Assembly (NCBI GenBank): GCA_977006965.1
Contig: OZ345377.1
Coordinates: forward strand, 992,001-1,056,000
Direction of reading: 5' to 3'
Source of the DNA: Phymatolithon calcareum
Lineage: Eukaryota; Rhodophyta; Florideophyceae; Hapalidiales
DNA length: 64,000 nucleotides
Positions 21,205 through 32,787 of the stretch are shown here, in pieces. Position 1 is the first letter of the stretch, and every line of letters starts with the position of its first letter. A model generated the notes under the pieces. The model was not told where the DNA came from, did no database searches, and saw only the letters and a program-made list of their open reading frames with translations. The position numbers and the translations under genes were made by a program.

Positions 21205-21307
21205 GTTGGCTAGCAAGATTGTGGAGATCTGCGTTCCTTGTTTTCCCCCAGTGCTTGGGGTCTTGGTAAGGCAGGTCTGCCGAAGGATCGCGAGCAGTTG
21301 CGAACCG

Positions 21308-21325
21308 TTCTAGGTCGGGAGACCA
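21308..21325 (-). promoter_or_regulatory. Candidate gypsy primer-binding site
   Basis: Two bases inside the 5' LTR, the minus strand reads TGGTCTCCCGACCTAG. This starts with the TGG expected to pair with a tRNA 3'-CCA end. Which tRNA would prime cannot be told without the host tRNA set. Confidence 0.5.
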
Positions 21326-21327
21326 CT

Positions 21328-21823
21328 TGTGGTAGCGTAGATCGGCGGATCGACGCCTCTAAGTAGTCCGGGAACGGTTGGCCGTAGAGGCCGTGCAAGG
21401 CTCCAGCGATTGGTCTCTCCCGATGGAGGATAGTGGCAGAGCAAACAACAAAACACACACACGGACTTGGGGTCCAATCGCAAGAGGACACTAACGTCCG
21501 TGCGCAGACACAAGGGCGAGGGTCCTAGGACCGAGGCTCGACCGACGGCGTAGAGTCGAGGTCGTACGCGGGGCCTTTCCTGAGGCGAAAGGTCCGCGAA
21601 GGTTGGAACTGAAGACGGTCGATCTGGACCAAACACGGGTTGCCCCTTTTACTGAGGGCCGGCGGCCGAAAGCCCGCCATATATTACCAAATCGGTCTTA
21701 TCATACTAGAAATAAACCTAAACGGAGGGGACGACGGAGTCGAGGGCACAGCGTGTAAGCCCATGTCGGCTGTAATGGTGGGGGAAAAGAAAGGCCTCAG
21801 GGCCACCCATCCATACTACTACA
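21328..21823 (-). repeat. Gypsy 5' LTR (in element orientation)
   Basis: 496 bp partner of 11549-12044, followed by AAGAG at 21824-21828. Starts TGTAGTAGTATGG on the minus strand. Confidence 0.92.
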
Positions 21824-21828
21824 AAGAG
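21824..21828. repeat. Gypsy target-site duplication, right copy
   Basis: AAGAG, identical to 11544-11548. Confidence 0.9.
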
Positions 21829-24800
21829 TTCAGTCCGGACTCTGATGATGACGAAAACGAACAAGCACAGACTCAACCCGACCCCAGAGCTATCAAGCAG
21901 AACGAATCCAGCAGCAACAATGCAGAGCCGCCACCACCACGCGATTTGAACCTCGGAGCACCGCGCAAGCCACCCGACGACGGATTGAACAACAAATCTT
22001 CTCGTCGAACACGCCGGCTTCACCAACGCCAGTAGGAACGAGTAACGTCTAAGTTACTCCGTCGGAGCAGCGCCTCAGGTGGCGCTGATCATACGCATCC
22101 GCATCCTGGATGCCGCATACTTGGAAAGCGCCGATACTCAAACAAACGACCACGGCACAATTTGCCGTCCCAACGGGGTCAAAGGCAAAAGGTTTCTCAA
22201 GTACCACTCGACTTGGTACAGCTGAAGGACTTGACCCCAGAACGAAACAAAGAACGATTTCATGGGGCTCTTATGGACACCGGCTCGCAAAAGTCGGTGA
22301 TAGGACTACCTCAGGCAAAAGCCTATTGCAGAGAAAACTCAATCCCTTTCAAGCTGAGCAAGAGCCATCAGATCTTTCGCTTCGGGAAGGGTTCCGCCAC
22401 TGCCATGGGGAAGCTTATGATACTCATTCCTACACCGTCGAACATGATACCCGTAGAGGCGTGTGTTATTCGAGAAAGGATACCATTTCTGATTGGCCTA
22501 GACATAATGGATTCACACTCCATACAGACCCTAACTGTGACCAACGAAATCGAATACGTTGCTGGGAACTGGAAAGTACCAGCCACCCGACAGTTGGGAC
22601 ACGTCTACTGGAAGTGGGAAAGCATAGCATCCTCTTTCCTAACACGCGCCAACCTCGAGCGATTACATCGCCATCTGCTCCACCCTTCAGCGCGTAAGCT
22701 GTATAACACGCTTGCCAGGGCAAACCGTGACAACTTTGGCCCTCAAATCCGTCCGTTCTGGAGGAAATCTCCAAAAGCTGTGAAACGTCCCAAGTATACT
22801 CACCACGCCACCTCGTCTTCCGAATAAGAGACCCCGATAAGGTCCGATTTAACCAAACTCTAATGCTTGACCTCATGTACCTACAAGACCAAAACGGCAA
22901 AAAAAAGTCCAGTATTACACATTGTGGACGCAGGTACAAAGTTCCAGGCTGCCGCATTCATTCCAAACTCATCCACCGGTGGTGTATGGATCACATTCTT
23001 ACGCATTTGGGCGTGTGCTTATATTGGATTCCCTGAATGCATGCTAACTGACTAAGGATCAGTATTTACATCTCATGAATGGAAGTACAACTGCGAGCTC
23101 ATGGAAATCCAGCTAAAGCACACAGGGACAGAGAGCCACAACTCACTTGGTGCAGGTGAAACGTACCAAAGTATCCTCCGCCGCATATATAACAAAGTGC
23201 GAACAGACTTCAAAGCTGTGCCTCCTGAGACCTGCCTCTCCCTTGCCATCAAAGCTGTCAACGATACCGTTGGACCACATGGTTTATGCCCATCACTTCT
23301 TGTTTTCGGTATTCTTCCTAAGCTGCCTGCTATTAACCCGCGAGATTTCCCTGACCAACGTCAGCGGAAGCAAGCTCTTGTCGCAGCACGGAAGGAGTAT
23401 GAGAAGATAGTTGGCAAAAGACTGATTTCCCGCGGCCTCAAGTCGGTCCTACCCCCATCCGCGCGCCAAAAATTTCTCCCCGGCGACTTTACTTATGTCT
23501 ACGGCGAAGAGCTAAAGCACTACACAGGCCCACACCTCATCGCATCGATCAATGGAAAGGAAGTACGTCTTCACACTGGCGATGCAACCGGGCCCCGTCC
23601 CTTCAACATCGCGCAGCTTCGCCCAGCGGAAGTGGCCCCAGTTAGCGATCCTATGCCGAAGCCGGACTCCTATTCATGCGGACCTCCCCGAGTTCTTTGG
23701 ACTGAAGTTGTCCACCCTGGAGACCCGCGTACCGCATTGTTGACGATTCGAAACGAAAAGAAATCCTCGGACTGGTCGAACGCGGGACGTTCCGCTTGGT
23801 TATCGAGGAGGAAGCTGGCCCACACCCCAACGTCATACCGTGCCGATACGTTCTTTCGATCAAACACGATGGTGATGGTAGTGTGAGACACAAGGCACGG
23901 TTCGTACTCGGAGAACATCGAAACCGCGAGAAGGAATTTGCCATGCATAAGACTGTCAATCTAAAGCAGTCCTCGTTACGACTGATACTAGCACTCGAAA
24001 CAATTTTGGGTCTAGATGTTTGGTCACTGGACGTGAAACAGGCATATTTGCAGTCTGGATCTGATCTTAAGCGAAAAATCTTTATACGGCCGAAAGAGAT
24101 GAATCTGGGGAAAGGGGCACTCATCCAGATTGTCAAACCGCTGTATGGTCGCACAGAAAGCGGCGACTACTGGTGCGAAACGTTTGCCAAGTTTCACAAA
24201 CACAACCTTCGCATGCAACAAACAACCGGCGACTTCGCACTGTTCTTCCGCCATGAAACTGACAAACTCGTAGCCCTCTCCGGTGCATACGTCGACGACG
24301 TCATACAGGCTGGAACAAAGGAGACGAAGAAGACACTCCAGGAGGAGATCAAGTCTGAGTTCGAGATTACGACATCTGACATGTCGCGATTCATCTTCAC
24401 AGGATTACTTTGAGACTCTTCCAATCCAAACGTGCGCAGATTGTGCCAGTCTCACTACATTCGTCGACTCCGGATTTTACCAACTAATGCATCGTGGTCA
24501 CACTTCCGCTCTCTACGCGCAAAGCTTCTCTGGGTTGTCCATACACGACCAGTCATCGCCTGTGCAGTCTTTCTTGCATCACAAATCACCGAAAAAGGTT
24601 TCACAGAAAAGGCTATCTCCAGCACCAACAGTATCGTGACCTACTTGAAATCTACCCCTGATCTCTTCCTGCAGTTTCCGAAGCTGGACCAAAACAGACT
24701 CCGCCTGGTTGTATACGCTGACGCTTCATTTAACAACCTCCCAGACAACCGCTCGCAACTCGGATTCTTAATTTGTTTGGTTGACGCATCAAACCGCTGT

Positions 24801-25256
24801 GCAATCTTGCACTACTCGTCTTACAAGACATCACGGGTGACGCGCTCGTCCATGGCAGGCGAGACTCTAGCTTTTGTTGACACCTTCAACAACGCTTACA
24901 TATTTCGCCACGATCTGAACCGGATACTTCGCAAAACAATCCCGATCTTAATTCTAACCGATTCGAAAATCTTATTTGACATCCTCACCCGTGCCAGATA
25001 TACCACAGAGCGCCGTCTCATGGTGGATATTTCCGCCACACGTGAAGCTTACGACCAGAAACTCATCAACAATATTGGACTTATTTCTTCCGAACACAAT
25101 CCCGCCGACGGGCTTACCAAAATCTCAAGTAACAAGGCTTTAGCAAATTTACTCAAGTCTCACCGCCTAGATCATCCAGTGCAGCAATTCGTCATCCGGC
25201 ACTCGGATGATATGCTCCGACCTGCAAAAATGGGGCGTGTGAAAGTCAAGGACTGA
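21829..25256 (+). pseudogene. pol: Copia pol polyprotein, multiply broken
   Basis: Order: acidic linker; protease with MDTGSQKS near 22275; integrase zinc region (HRHLLHP near 22670, then SCETS in a shifted frame) and catalytic core (LTD.GSVF near 23050); reverse transcriptase (LDVWSLDVKQAYLQSG, YVDDVIQAG near 24290); RNase H (YADASFNNL near 24715, then the SSEHNPADGLTK end). Lesions seen: in-frame TAG 22033-22035; frameshift about 22750; frameshift in an A8 run at 22899-22906; TAA 23053-23055 replacing the residue after LTD; frameshift about 23730; TGA 24411-24413. The second zinc-finger cysteine also appears changed to serine. No active polyprotein can come from this copy. Confidence 0.88.
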
Positions 25257-25661
25257 CCGTTTGTCTGTCCGTTCATCTCGAGCATGCTGACACGGAGTCA
25301 GCACGACTCAGGTCAGTCGCACCTTCTGTCTAGTCGTTACACTGTAGGTATCGCGACGCTCAGCTAGCTTGACGGAGATCATACATCTGAGCTCCACTTC
25401 CGCGACAGTATTTAGCTAGCATTGCATGACCCTTGGTCAGAGTTCTGACCAAGTCATAGTTTCCCATTACACGATCTTGCTGAGCACATAGCTCTTCGAT
25501 CAAGGCCTACATCTGGGTTAGCCCAGAGTATCCCCGCCCGCATTGAGTTCACATCCGACTCCATCCAGACATCGAGCTGGAGTTCCTCGGATTATCCTCA
25601 CTGCGGTTCATTTTCTGTGTTACACCCATAGCTCACTGCAGCCATTGGGAGTTGCCGATCA
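25240..25661 (+). repeat. Copia 3' LTR
   Basis: Same length and, by eye, the same sequence as the 5' LTR. The preceding AAAAATGGGGCG stretch (about 25226-25237) is a weak polypurine-tract candidate. The last pol frame ends inside the first 20 bp of this LTR, which is usual for compact elements. Confidence 0.92.
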
Positions 25662-27431
25662 TCCTTTACTTGCTCCTCACTATTTCCCCCTGACTTTCTG
25701 CTTGTTGCCAATTCATCGGTATCTAAAACCAAGACAGCTTCAACACCAAATAGCTTGTTTTTGGCTCTCCATACTTTGGAAATACTTCAGTCATACTTGT
25801 GCATTCAGCGCACTCTTTTCGCAATGTTTTCCTCTCCTGTCTTCAAGAATGTTCAATATTAACGAGGCCCTGTAATTCGATAGACTCGGTTGTGATATTT
25901 CGTGAGCTCTTAAGTGTCAACACTATGATAGTGGATACATCCAAGCCGCGTTACAGTTTATCACATCTACTGCACCCGGTTTAACTACCTGGTTTCAGTT
26001 CAGGTCAATGATTGGGTCACCATTCGCCGACTGAATTACGCCAAGATATTTGAAACTTACGGTATTCCCAAGCTCTTGTCTTCTAAGCGGACGCGTTCCA
26101 GCTCGTTTTGTGCCTGTTTCCGTTTTGCTTCTTTCACGAGCTTATGCGAAGTAGGCTCTTGACGTTATTTTGCCCGTCGTTCTCCGTGGCATGATGTAGA
26201 AGAGTAGCTTGTCTAGAGCTTTCTCCGTGATATTAATCTCTTCTTTGCTTAGTTGATATCTGCCGAGGTATTCCTCGAGGTAGCTCGTGAGGGTTGGCAC
26301 AGTATCACCGAACTTGTATGCGAGAAGTGATGTGCTCATTGGGGGATCCGACCGAACGCCCACTTTACCGCTAATGGCGGTGCCGTGTTTTCGGGAGTCT
26401 GATGATCGCCGGGGTGGACCAAGACGGATCGTACGGAATTTTCCTCTTATGTTGGACTCCAAGATGTCTCCTTCTTTTTTGAAGAGCAAGTTCGGCAACG
26501 AGTACGCCGCATTGTGCACGGGGCGGAAATATTTCGCTATCGTCGTCCACCCACTATGTCCGCATTGCATTTCGTTCTCATCTATGGGTCGTGGTCTTGG
26601 AGAGGTAATTTGAAATGATCTCCAAAAGACTTCATTCTCTGGACAAGTGGAAGGAAGAGAGAACTCATGGTATATTGACGCGGGGGAGTATGACCGTATT
26701 CACAGACCTCCATGTGGCGTTCGAAGAACATTCGAAATTTTCTCTGTTGCAAAGTCCCAAAACAACAATGTGGCCATTTCTCACGTCATCTAGGATTGAC
26801 CTGGCAATCATCGTTTGCAGTTACTCTAATGATCCTTAGTGAGTACGTATCAGTTGTGTTCGCGGAGGAAATGAGTGATATCGCCGTATCTTGTAGCCTG
26901 CCTCTGACTGCTTTTTCCTATCTGTACTCTTTTTTCTGACGGCATAACGATAACAGTCCAGCAGTCACCCCCATATATCTTTAGCGCCTCCCTAGCTCAG
27001 ATCGCCTTGGGTGCTCTGTCGATATGAAGCGTATCAGATGCATGCCCGTCGTTCCATATGTTCCACCACTATGACAGGGTAGTGGGGGAGAGAAGAATGA
27101 ACAACAGCATTGACTTTTCCCTTTGCGCCTCCTCACGACTTGTTTTCCTGCTGTGCAGACTAGACAGTACCGATATGGAAATACTGAAGCTAAGATCAGC
27201 GGTAATGTTTCCGGCGTAGGCCACGGATCGTTGAGCAAAAAGCACAGAACAGAATCTGATGTCTCAGTCCTCAGCCCTTTCAGAAATGCCGATTTCTCTG
27301 GTATTTTTAACCAATTTTTCAGTCTAAGTCTCTATCTGGAACAAATCTCAACCTGAGGTAGCTCACGACTGGTATCCAGAGCGGTCCCTGCAGCACGACA
27401 GACTTGTTGTATCTCGTCGCTGACTTGCACT
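25662..27431. other. Intergenic region after the copia element
   Basis: No recognised gene. The only frame above 130 codons with an ATG is 26142-26570 on the minus strand (listed separately). Confidence 0.4.
26142..26570 (-). CDS. Hypothetical protein, 142 aa, doubtful
   Basis: ATG-initiated frame with no motif I recognise. The C-terminal third is charged and helical-looking (LEEYLGRYQLSKEEINITEK). There is no neighbour within 1 kb to suggest a role. It may be a remnant of a mobile element or a chance frame. Confidence 0.2.
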   Translation of the reverse strand: MQCGHSGWTTIAKYFRPVHNAAYSLPNLLFKKEGDILESNIRGKFRTIRLGPPRRSSDSRKHGTAISGKVGVRSDPPMSTSLLAYKFGDTVPTLTSYLEEYLGRYQLSKEEINITEKALDKLLFYIMPRRTTGKITSRAYFA

Positions 27432-27491
27432 CCTTTGGAATTAACCATACCACATGTGAAATTTTCACATGTGTATGGTTGATTCCAAAGG
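27432..27491. repeat. 60-bp near-perfect palindrome
   Basis: Two 30-bp arms (27432-27461 and 27462-27491) around AATTTT with about three mismatches and no loop. It lies about 290 bp upstream of the six-pass membrane protein gene. It could extrude as a cruciform or fold in RNA. Confidence 0.85.
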
Positions 27492-27777
27492 GGCGATTCT
27501 GCAAGACGCCAGGCTCCCAATTTTCGACTTCGAAGTCAAAACTCATCATACAGCATCCAAAAATAGCCGGCTCAAAATAAATCTTTGCCTATCCACCTCC
27601 CCACGTATCCCTGCCTTTCCAAGAACCTCCAGTCGTGCGCCAGGATTACCTGCACCTGACCCTCACAATCTGCATGGGTTAGACATGTCTCTGCGTCCCA
27701 ATGTACTGCACAGAGGAGCCCGGCTTGCGCGCGCACTATTTTAACGCCTTCCCGTTTCGAGCCGAACCCTGTTGACA

Positions 27778-28533
27778 ATGGCGTCGACCGAAGAGGAGCC
27801 TTCCAAATCGCGTCGCTGTAGCGCAATGGGCAAAATCTTTGGCGGTTACACACTTGAGGAGCTAGGCGGTTCATTCTGGGCACCGACAGGCGTCTTGCTG
27901 ACTTTTCGCATACTATGCGCAGCTGGATTTATCGGAGTCATTGCAATGGCTATGCGTCGAAAAATCTGGCTTGCTGCCGCGGCACCGCTGTGCGGTCTGC
28001 TACTTTCTGCGGTTTTATCGGTCACTTCGTTTCTGCACGCACGTCGCAAGAGTGCCGACATGCTGCCGCAAATCGCAGGCCCTCTTTACCAGACCTGTGC
28101 ATCAATCGCGATATTCATGCTTCCTGTCTTCATCTTCATGCATGTCGCCAACCCCGAAACTGTCCGCAGGTTTGTTACGGGCGCTAACGTTCTCCCATCG
28201 GCGATCTTTCTCGCGGACGCGTTGTTTCTGGGCGCAAAGGTACGCTTCAGATTGCCGCTTGTGATCATCCCTGTTTTACTGGAGTGTGTTGCTGTGTTTG
28301 CGCCGCTTGGTGCGTCAGGTTGGTTTAAAAGTACGTCGAAGAAGCCGCTGATTGTTGTTTTGGTTCTCGTTATTGTGTGGTCGAGTGGATCGGCGTTTAT
28401 TGCGGTACTTGTCACTCGGGTTACTGCATGTTGGAATGCGAGGAAAGAAAAAGAGGAGTTCGAATTTGAGGACATGGAAACTGTGGTGGACGAAAATGAA
28501 GGAGAAAAGCAGGATGGAGAAAACGCGGTCTGA
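27778..28533 (+). CDS. Six-pass integral membrane protein, unknown function
   Basis: 251 aa from ATG 27778. Six hydrophobic segments are visible in order: GVLLTFRILCAAGFIGVIAM, LAAAAPLCGLLLSAVLSV, CASIAIFMLPVFIFM, VLPSAIFLADALFLGA, LPLVIIPVLLECVAVFAPL and PLIVVLVLVIVWSSGSAF. Short basic loops lie between them and a highly acidic C-terminal tail (EEFEFEDMETVVDENE) follows. There is no N-terminal signal peptide. The architecture suggests an ER or plasma-membrane protein; I do not recognise the family. The acidic tail could be a trafficking or binding segment. It is intronless and isolated from its neighbours. Confidence 0.75.
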   Translation: MASTEEEPSKSRRCSAMGKIFGGYTLEELGGSFWAPTGVLLTFRILCAAGFIGVIAMAMRRKIWLAAAAPLCGLLLSAVLSVTSFLHARRKSADMLPQIAGPLYQTCASIAIFMLPVFIFMHVANPETVRRFVTGANVLPSAIFLADALFLGAKVRFRLPLVIIPVLLECVAVFAPLGASGWFKSTSKKPLIVVLVLVIVWSSGSAFIAVLVTRVTACWNARKEKEEFEFEDMETVVDENEGEKQDGENAV

Positions 28534-30975
28534 TCTGAGTGCAGGCACAGCATTGCGATGCAAGACAATGGAGACGCAATGCTGGATGGAGACAGCTCGG
28601 TCCGATCTGGGTATTATCGTAACGTGCGCGTGGACTTGATTCTATTCAGAGAGTATCTGGATATGTTGTCGATGCCGTCGTTGTACCTTTCTCAAGTCTA
28701 ATTTCTCATGAATCATTGCTATCATTACGAAATGAGACCCTTCTGAGGAGTTTTATTTTAGAGTGTTGTAAAATGTAAAGCTTTATCACTGACAACGTAT
28801 TTGAGCTGTGAGTCTCTGTTCGGGTGTGAGGCTTAGGCCTTGCTAGACATGCTGCATTCATTTTAGAAACCAACCACCATTAGGCCGAACGCATGTTCAG
28901 AATTGAAACGTATGAGAATAGACAGGGTCTCTCTTGTTTCTTGGCGCAAACTAAAGAGCCTTAAAGGAAAAGGACAACTCACATTTCTAAGCGGAGAATT
29001 TTTCTTAGATCTTCGAGGAAGTTGTACTGTGTTGCGGAGCTTCCGCGACTTGTCCCGAACTTTTCGGATGACAAACTGATCCTCGATTAAGGAAAATATT
29101 ACACCTCCCAAATGGAAGGCGGCGCTAGGCCCACTCTCTTCAAACATAATACGGCACTCTGCGTATATGGCCCCCGTTCCTCACACGGCTAAGCTTACTG
29201 CGCATCTATTGCCGGAATCTGCAATTCAACACCGTCCATAACCTCGAAAACGCTGTGTCGACGCCGAGACCGCTGACGTTTCGAATGGAACTAGGTCCCC
29301 CGCGCAGACGAAAAACGAGCGCAATGCACAGCCACCGGAACACAGAGATGCCTACTGACGGCTGTGCACCCGAAACAGTGTGAGGCATTTCTCCCAAAAT
29401 GCAGGACGGTGCATTTTTCTCATCCTACTGCAACAAGCATGGTAGAGACGCATAAGCAGCAGCGGCTCAGAACACATCTGGTCGAGAATACGACGGAAGA
29501 CGCCAGACGAAAATGACCCCAAGCCTAAGAATGCGTACTCGCCTAACACCTGCACTCTGGAAAACGACATTCAGCGCCGCCTCCGCTTATCAATTTTCCC
29601 TTCATCCACACCGGAGCGCCCGGTCTGGTGCCCATATTGCTTAATGTACTCTCAGCATGGCAACGAGAATGCACTACGCAAACGGCGCCACGAAGAGAGT
29701 TCAAACCAAAGGAATATCTTTAAGGAGACAGAGTGGATGAACTCATATCACGACCACGCTAGCATATGTAGAAGAGGTAGCACTGGGGCTACAAGAATGC
29801 AAAGCAGTCTCCTCCGCTCAATCCGGTACATCCTCTTTGGTGGCCAACAACCAGTTATGGAATACACGGGTGCGCAGCGGTTTGCCGATGAGCGTATCGG
29901 TGTTCGCCCAGCCGATGGCAAAGTTGCACTTGGTTACCGCCATAAGCGACCTCTCAGAACCATTGTAAAATGCATCGGAGCAGCTTTGTACCTTCAAAAT
30001 GACGCAGCTTATTGACGCACTTTGTGTGTGCAAATACTCGACGTGTAGTCTCTTGACTCACTAATGGACGAGCTCTGCCGGGTTCGCCAAGTGCTGAAAT
30101 ACGTCAAGCCAACACCAAAGTCAATTCTTGATGACGTACCACGTCTACGCACGCACGTAGGCCACCCTATATCTCGCAGAACATAGGATGGAATGGAAGA
30201 AACATTCGCCTTCGAGATGGTGCTATTCCCATCAGGGAAAAAGCATATTGGATGTATTACTTCGTGACGAGAGAAGCACAAAATAAACCTACCACATGCC
30301 TCGACAAGTACTCGCAGGGGAAGGTTGAAAGAATTGAATCATCGGTCGGTAATGGCGATACTCAAATGTACCATGGGAGATTATTGCCCAAATTTTGCCT
30401 CCTTTTGTCACTGCGCTAGGGAAATCATCATTTCCGACTCTGGCGATGCTACCGCTCGAATTTGGGATTTGGCCCTTTTCTCGGAATAGAAAACAGCATG
30501 CTATGAGTGCAGTTGCTAGGGCACAACCAATTGCTCTGAATCTGAGGAAGGGATGGTGTGTTTGCGAGACGCGACGAGTGGTGATATGTTGATAGGCCAC
30601 ACAAGTGTAGCAGACACTGCGTTTCGTTCAGACCCGATGGTCGACGGGTGGCTTTGAGAACGGATGACAAGAAGCGCTATGAACAGAAGCCATTCGAAGA
30701 GATCTAGCTGACTTCGGTGCGGGAATCTTTGATCCAAAATTGGATCACTTCCAGAAACTGGATCACTAAGCCATTTTTAAGGATAGTAATTACAAAACAC
30801 ACATACGAATTGTAAATATCACACGTGTCGTCAAGATCCGCATTATTTTCGCCGACCGTCGACTATTATCCTTTCGACATTCTAGTCGCTCAGAAAGTTG
30901 CTCCTTGCTACCGTCTTGCACAAGGTCTATCTGTTCTCCGCGCGTTAAAGTTAACCGACTGCCTATAACGCAAAC
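28534..30975. other. Intergenic region upstream of the uS14 gene
   Basis: Only short, unrecognised frames occur on both strands (longest about 120 codons at 29644-30015, no motif). I see no repeat or RNA gene here. Confidence 0.4.
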
Positions 30976-31146
30976 ATGGGTCACACCAATATCTGGGGCT
31001 CCCACCCCAAGGGTTACGGCAAGGGTTCGCGACAGTGCCGGGTTTGCGCGTCCAAGATTGGAATCATCCGCAAGTACGGGCTCGACATCTGTCGCCGATG
31101 CTTTAAGGAGAACGCCAACAACATTGGCTTCCACAAGTATCGCTAA
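30976..31146 (+). CDS. RPS29: 40S ribosomal protein uS14 (S29)
   Basis: 56 aa, starting [12 protein letters not shown] and ending GFHKYR, almost the eukaryotic consensus of S29. It carries the zinc ribbon C21-X2-C24 and C39-X2-C42, which anchors the protein in the head of the small ribosomal subunit near the decoding site. The usual length is 56 aa, so it is complete and without an intron. The start is fixed by the universally conserved MGH N-terminus. A 146-codon open frame on the opposite strand is a shadow of this gene. Confidence 0.97.
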   Translation: MGHTNIWGSHPKGYGKGSRQCRVCASKIGIIRKYGLDICRRCFKENANNIGFHKYR

Positions 31147-31555
31147 GGCTTTCCCAATCTTTGGCGACATTGTTGTGTGTGCAGCGATGGCGTCTTGATC
31201 GCCACAGCGCTGTGACGTCTGGCACAGCAAGGGATATCTCTGCGTCAGGCGGCTAGCGCCACACGCAGCCTTCGTCTAGGCCTTTGCTCCCGTGTAACGC
31301 GCGCAATTGTTGTGTAAAGCATTTAGTGGACTATCCAAGCGTCTGCATGCTTTCTGGTGTCATTTTTTCCTTAGGTAAAGTTTTCTCAGATTCTTTTTAT
31401 TTAAGGAGATTCCTCGGCACCTTTCATGTTTGTGAACTCTCCATAGTTATCGCTTCCGTGCTTGTTTTTTCCCTTTACTATTTTACAAGGCCAAATTCCT
31501 TTACTTTTCATGTCTTTCTCGGGGGACAGTCGCACCATCGGCGCATCACTCAGGC

Positions 31556-32473
31556 TTATCTCTCCACAGTCTTGCCCTTCACACGAATTGTGACCTTTAC
31601 GTCACTGTCCACGACAGGAGGCGGTGCAGCCTTATTTTCCGCACTCTCTCCCTCTGCCCCCGGTTTCATCCGTTTTCTGACGACAACAGTAGTACCGTCA
31701 TCCTCGGAAAGCGCCTTGCTAGCTGCCGTCAGCTCCTCCTCCTCATCATCCTCATCTTCCTCGGTGGCCTCATCAAGCACCTCGACCAAAGCTTTGCGTT
31801 TTTCAAGTACCTCCTTATTACGCACCCATCCAAGAACCTTTTGCTCCCTCGTGCTCTCCATCGCCGCCTCCGCAATCTCCACTGGCAGCCGATCTTCAAA
31901 AGTACAAACATTCGCATCCGCGCCAAGCTTGAGTAACTCAGTCACCGTCTCCAGTCGCTCGTATCCGGTAGCCATATGTAACGGCGTGTATCCGAGCAGA
32001 TCTTGCGTGTTTATCGGTGCCCCTGCCTCCACCAGCCTCACACACATACTTCGGAGCCCGTGGGCTGCCGCGAAATGTAGCGCCGTCCGTCGGTTTACGT
32101 CCGCTGCCTCGAGGTCCGCGCCGGCCTCGAGAGCTTCCTCCATCGCGCCCGTGTCGCCCTCGTAGCATGCTCGCATCATCTGCAGATCCGCGCCGGACAG
32201 GTTTGCGTCCGACACACCAGGCTCTGTCGGTGCGAGCGCCGGGCCCTGTAATGTACCTTCGTCTTCATCTACATTGGGCGTGGACACAACACCATTCGAT
32301 ACGTCGCTCGTGGCCGGAGTGACGGCGGCTTCCGAAATATTGCCAGTGCTCATGCAGGCACGGGACGCGCGCGGAATTCGATATCCCGATTTCACAACGG
32401 GGCGCCTGCTCGCGTGTCGTGCAGAAAAGGAGCCAAGCACCATCAGTGGCGCGGAGAATGCCGTCGGCCCCAT
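31556..32473 (-). CDS. Plastid-targeted ankyrin-repeat protein
   Basis: 305 aa from ATG 32473. The N-terminus (MGPTAFSAPLMVLGSFSAR, then ASRRPVV) is rich in S, A and R and poor in acids, like a plastid transit peptide. The core holds at least three ankyrin repeats: GADLQMMRACYEGDTGAMEE, RRTALHFAAAHGLRSMCVRL and GYTPLHMATGYERLETVTEL, plus a partial fourth. A long acidic stretch (EATEEDEDDEEEE) and a basic tail follow. The ankyrin stack implies protein binding. Plant plastid ankyrin proteins such as LTD and cpSRP43 escort light-harvesting proteins, but I see no chromodomain and do not assign it to either. Confidence 0.8.
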   Translation of the reverse strand: MGPTAFSAPLMVLGSFSARHASRRPVVKSGYRIPRASRACMSTGNISEAAVTPATSDVSNGVVSTPNVDEDEGTLQGPALAPTEPGVSDANLSGADLQMMRACYEGDTGAMEEALEAGADLEAADVNRRTALHFAAAHGLRSMCVRLVEAGAPINTQDLLGYTPLHMATGYERLETVTELLKLGADANVCTFEDRLPVEIAEAAMESTREQKVLGWVRNKEVLEKRKALVEVLDEATEEDEDDEEEELTAASKALSEDDGTTVVVRKRMKPGAEGESAENKAAPPPVVDSDVKVTIRVKGKTVER

Positions 32474-32787
32474 GTTGAGTACAACTAGCGGAAGAAGGGA
32501 TGTGGAGGAACGGAGGCACACGAACAGAAGTTACTGTCTTCGTCGAAAAAGTGTGAACAGCCTTTTTCATCATATGAAATGAGAGTCGTTTCTGAGCGAG
32601 CTCAAATGATTACAAGCATCAGATTTCGTCCAAAAAATTTCGAAATTATAGATTTATTTTTGTAGTAGTTAGATAAGCGCAAATGGGAAAATTTTCCAAG
32701 GAAGTCTAGAGTCTTGTCAAGAAACGGCTTAAAGTCAACTGCTGAGCACAAAAAGTGAGCCTGAGTTAGCGAAAAGTATGCCGTTGA

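Larger units (their letters stand above)
11549..21823 (-). mobile_element. Ty3/gypsy LTR retrotransposon with chromodomain, nested in copia
   Basis: A 10,275-bp element in reverse orientation. It has 496-bp LTRs (TG...CA), a 5-bp AAGAG target duplication, a candidate primer-binding site, gag with a CCHC knuckle, and pol in the order protease, RT, RNase H, integrase, chromodomain. A purine-rich tract abuts the 3' LTR. Integrase after RNase H is diagnostic of the gypsy superfamily, and the C-terminal chromodomain places it with chromoviruses. About six differences separate the LTRs, so the insertion is young. It is unusual in carrying a long ORF on the opposite strand between pol and the 3' LTR. 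GC content is visibly higher than in the surrounding DNA. Confidence 0.93.
9155..25661 (+). mobile_element. Ty1/copia-type LTR retrotransposon, defective, carrying a nested gypsy element
   Basis: The element is bounded by two 422-bp direct repeats (9155-9576 and 25240-25661) that begin TG and end CA. Order on the plus strand is LTR, gag with a CCHC knuckle, protease (DTG), integrase, reverse transcriptase (YVDD), RNase H, LTR. Integrase before RT is diagnostic of the copia superfamily. Flanking pentamers are TTCTT (9150-9154) and TCCTT (25662-25666), a 5-bp target duplication with one mismatch. At least seven lesions disable gag-pol, and a 10.3-kb gypsy element interrupts it at 11548/21824. 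Without the insert the element would be about 6.2 kb. Confidence 0.92.

Noticed and set aside
30790-31230. 146-codon minus-strand frame
   Set aside because: It lies opposite the well-conserved uS14 gene and has no motif of its own.
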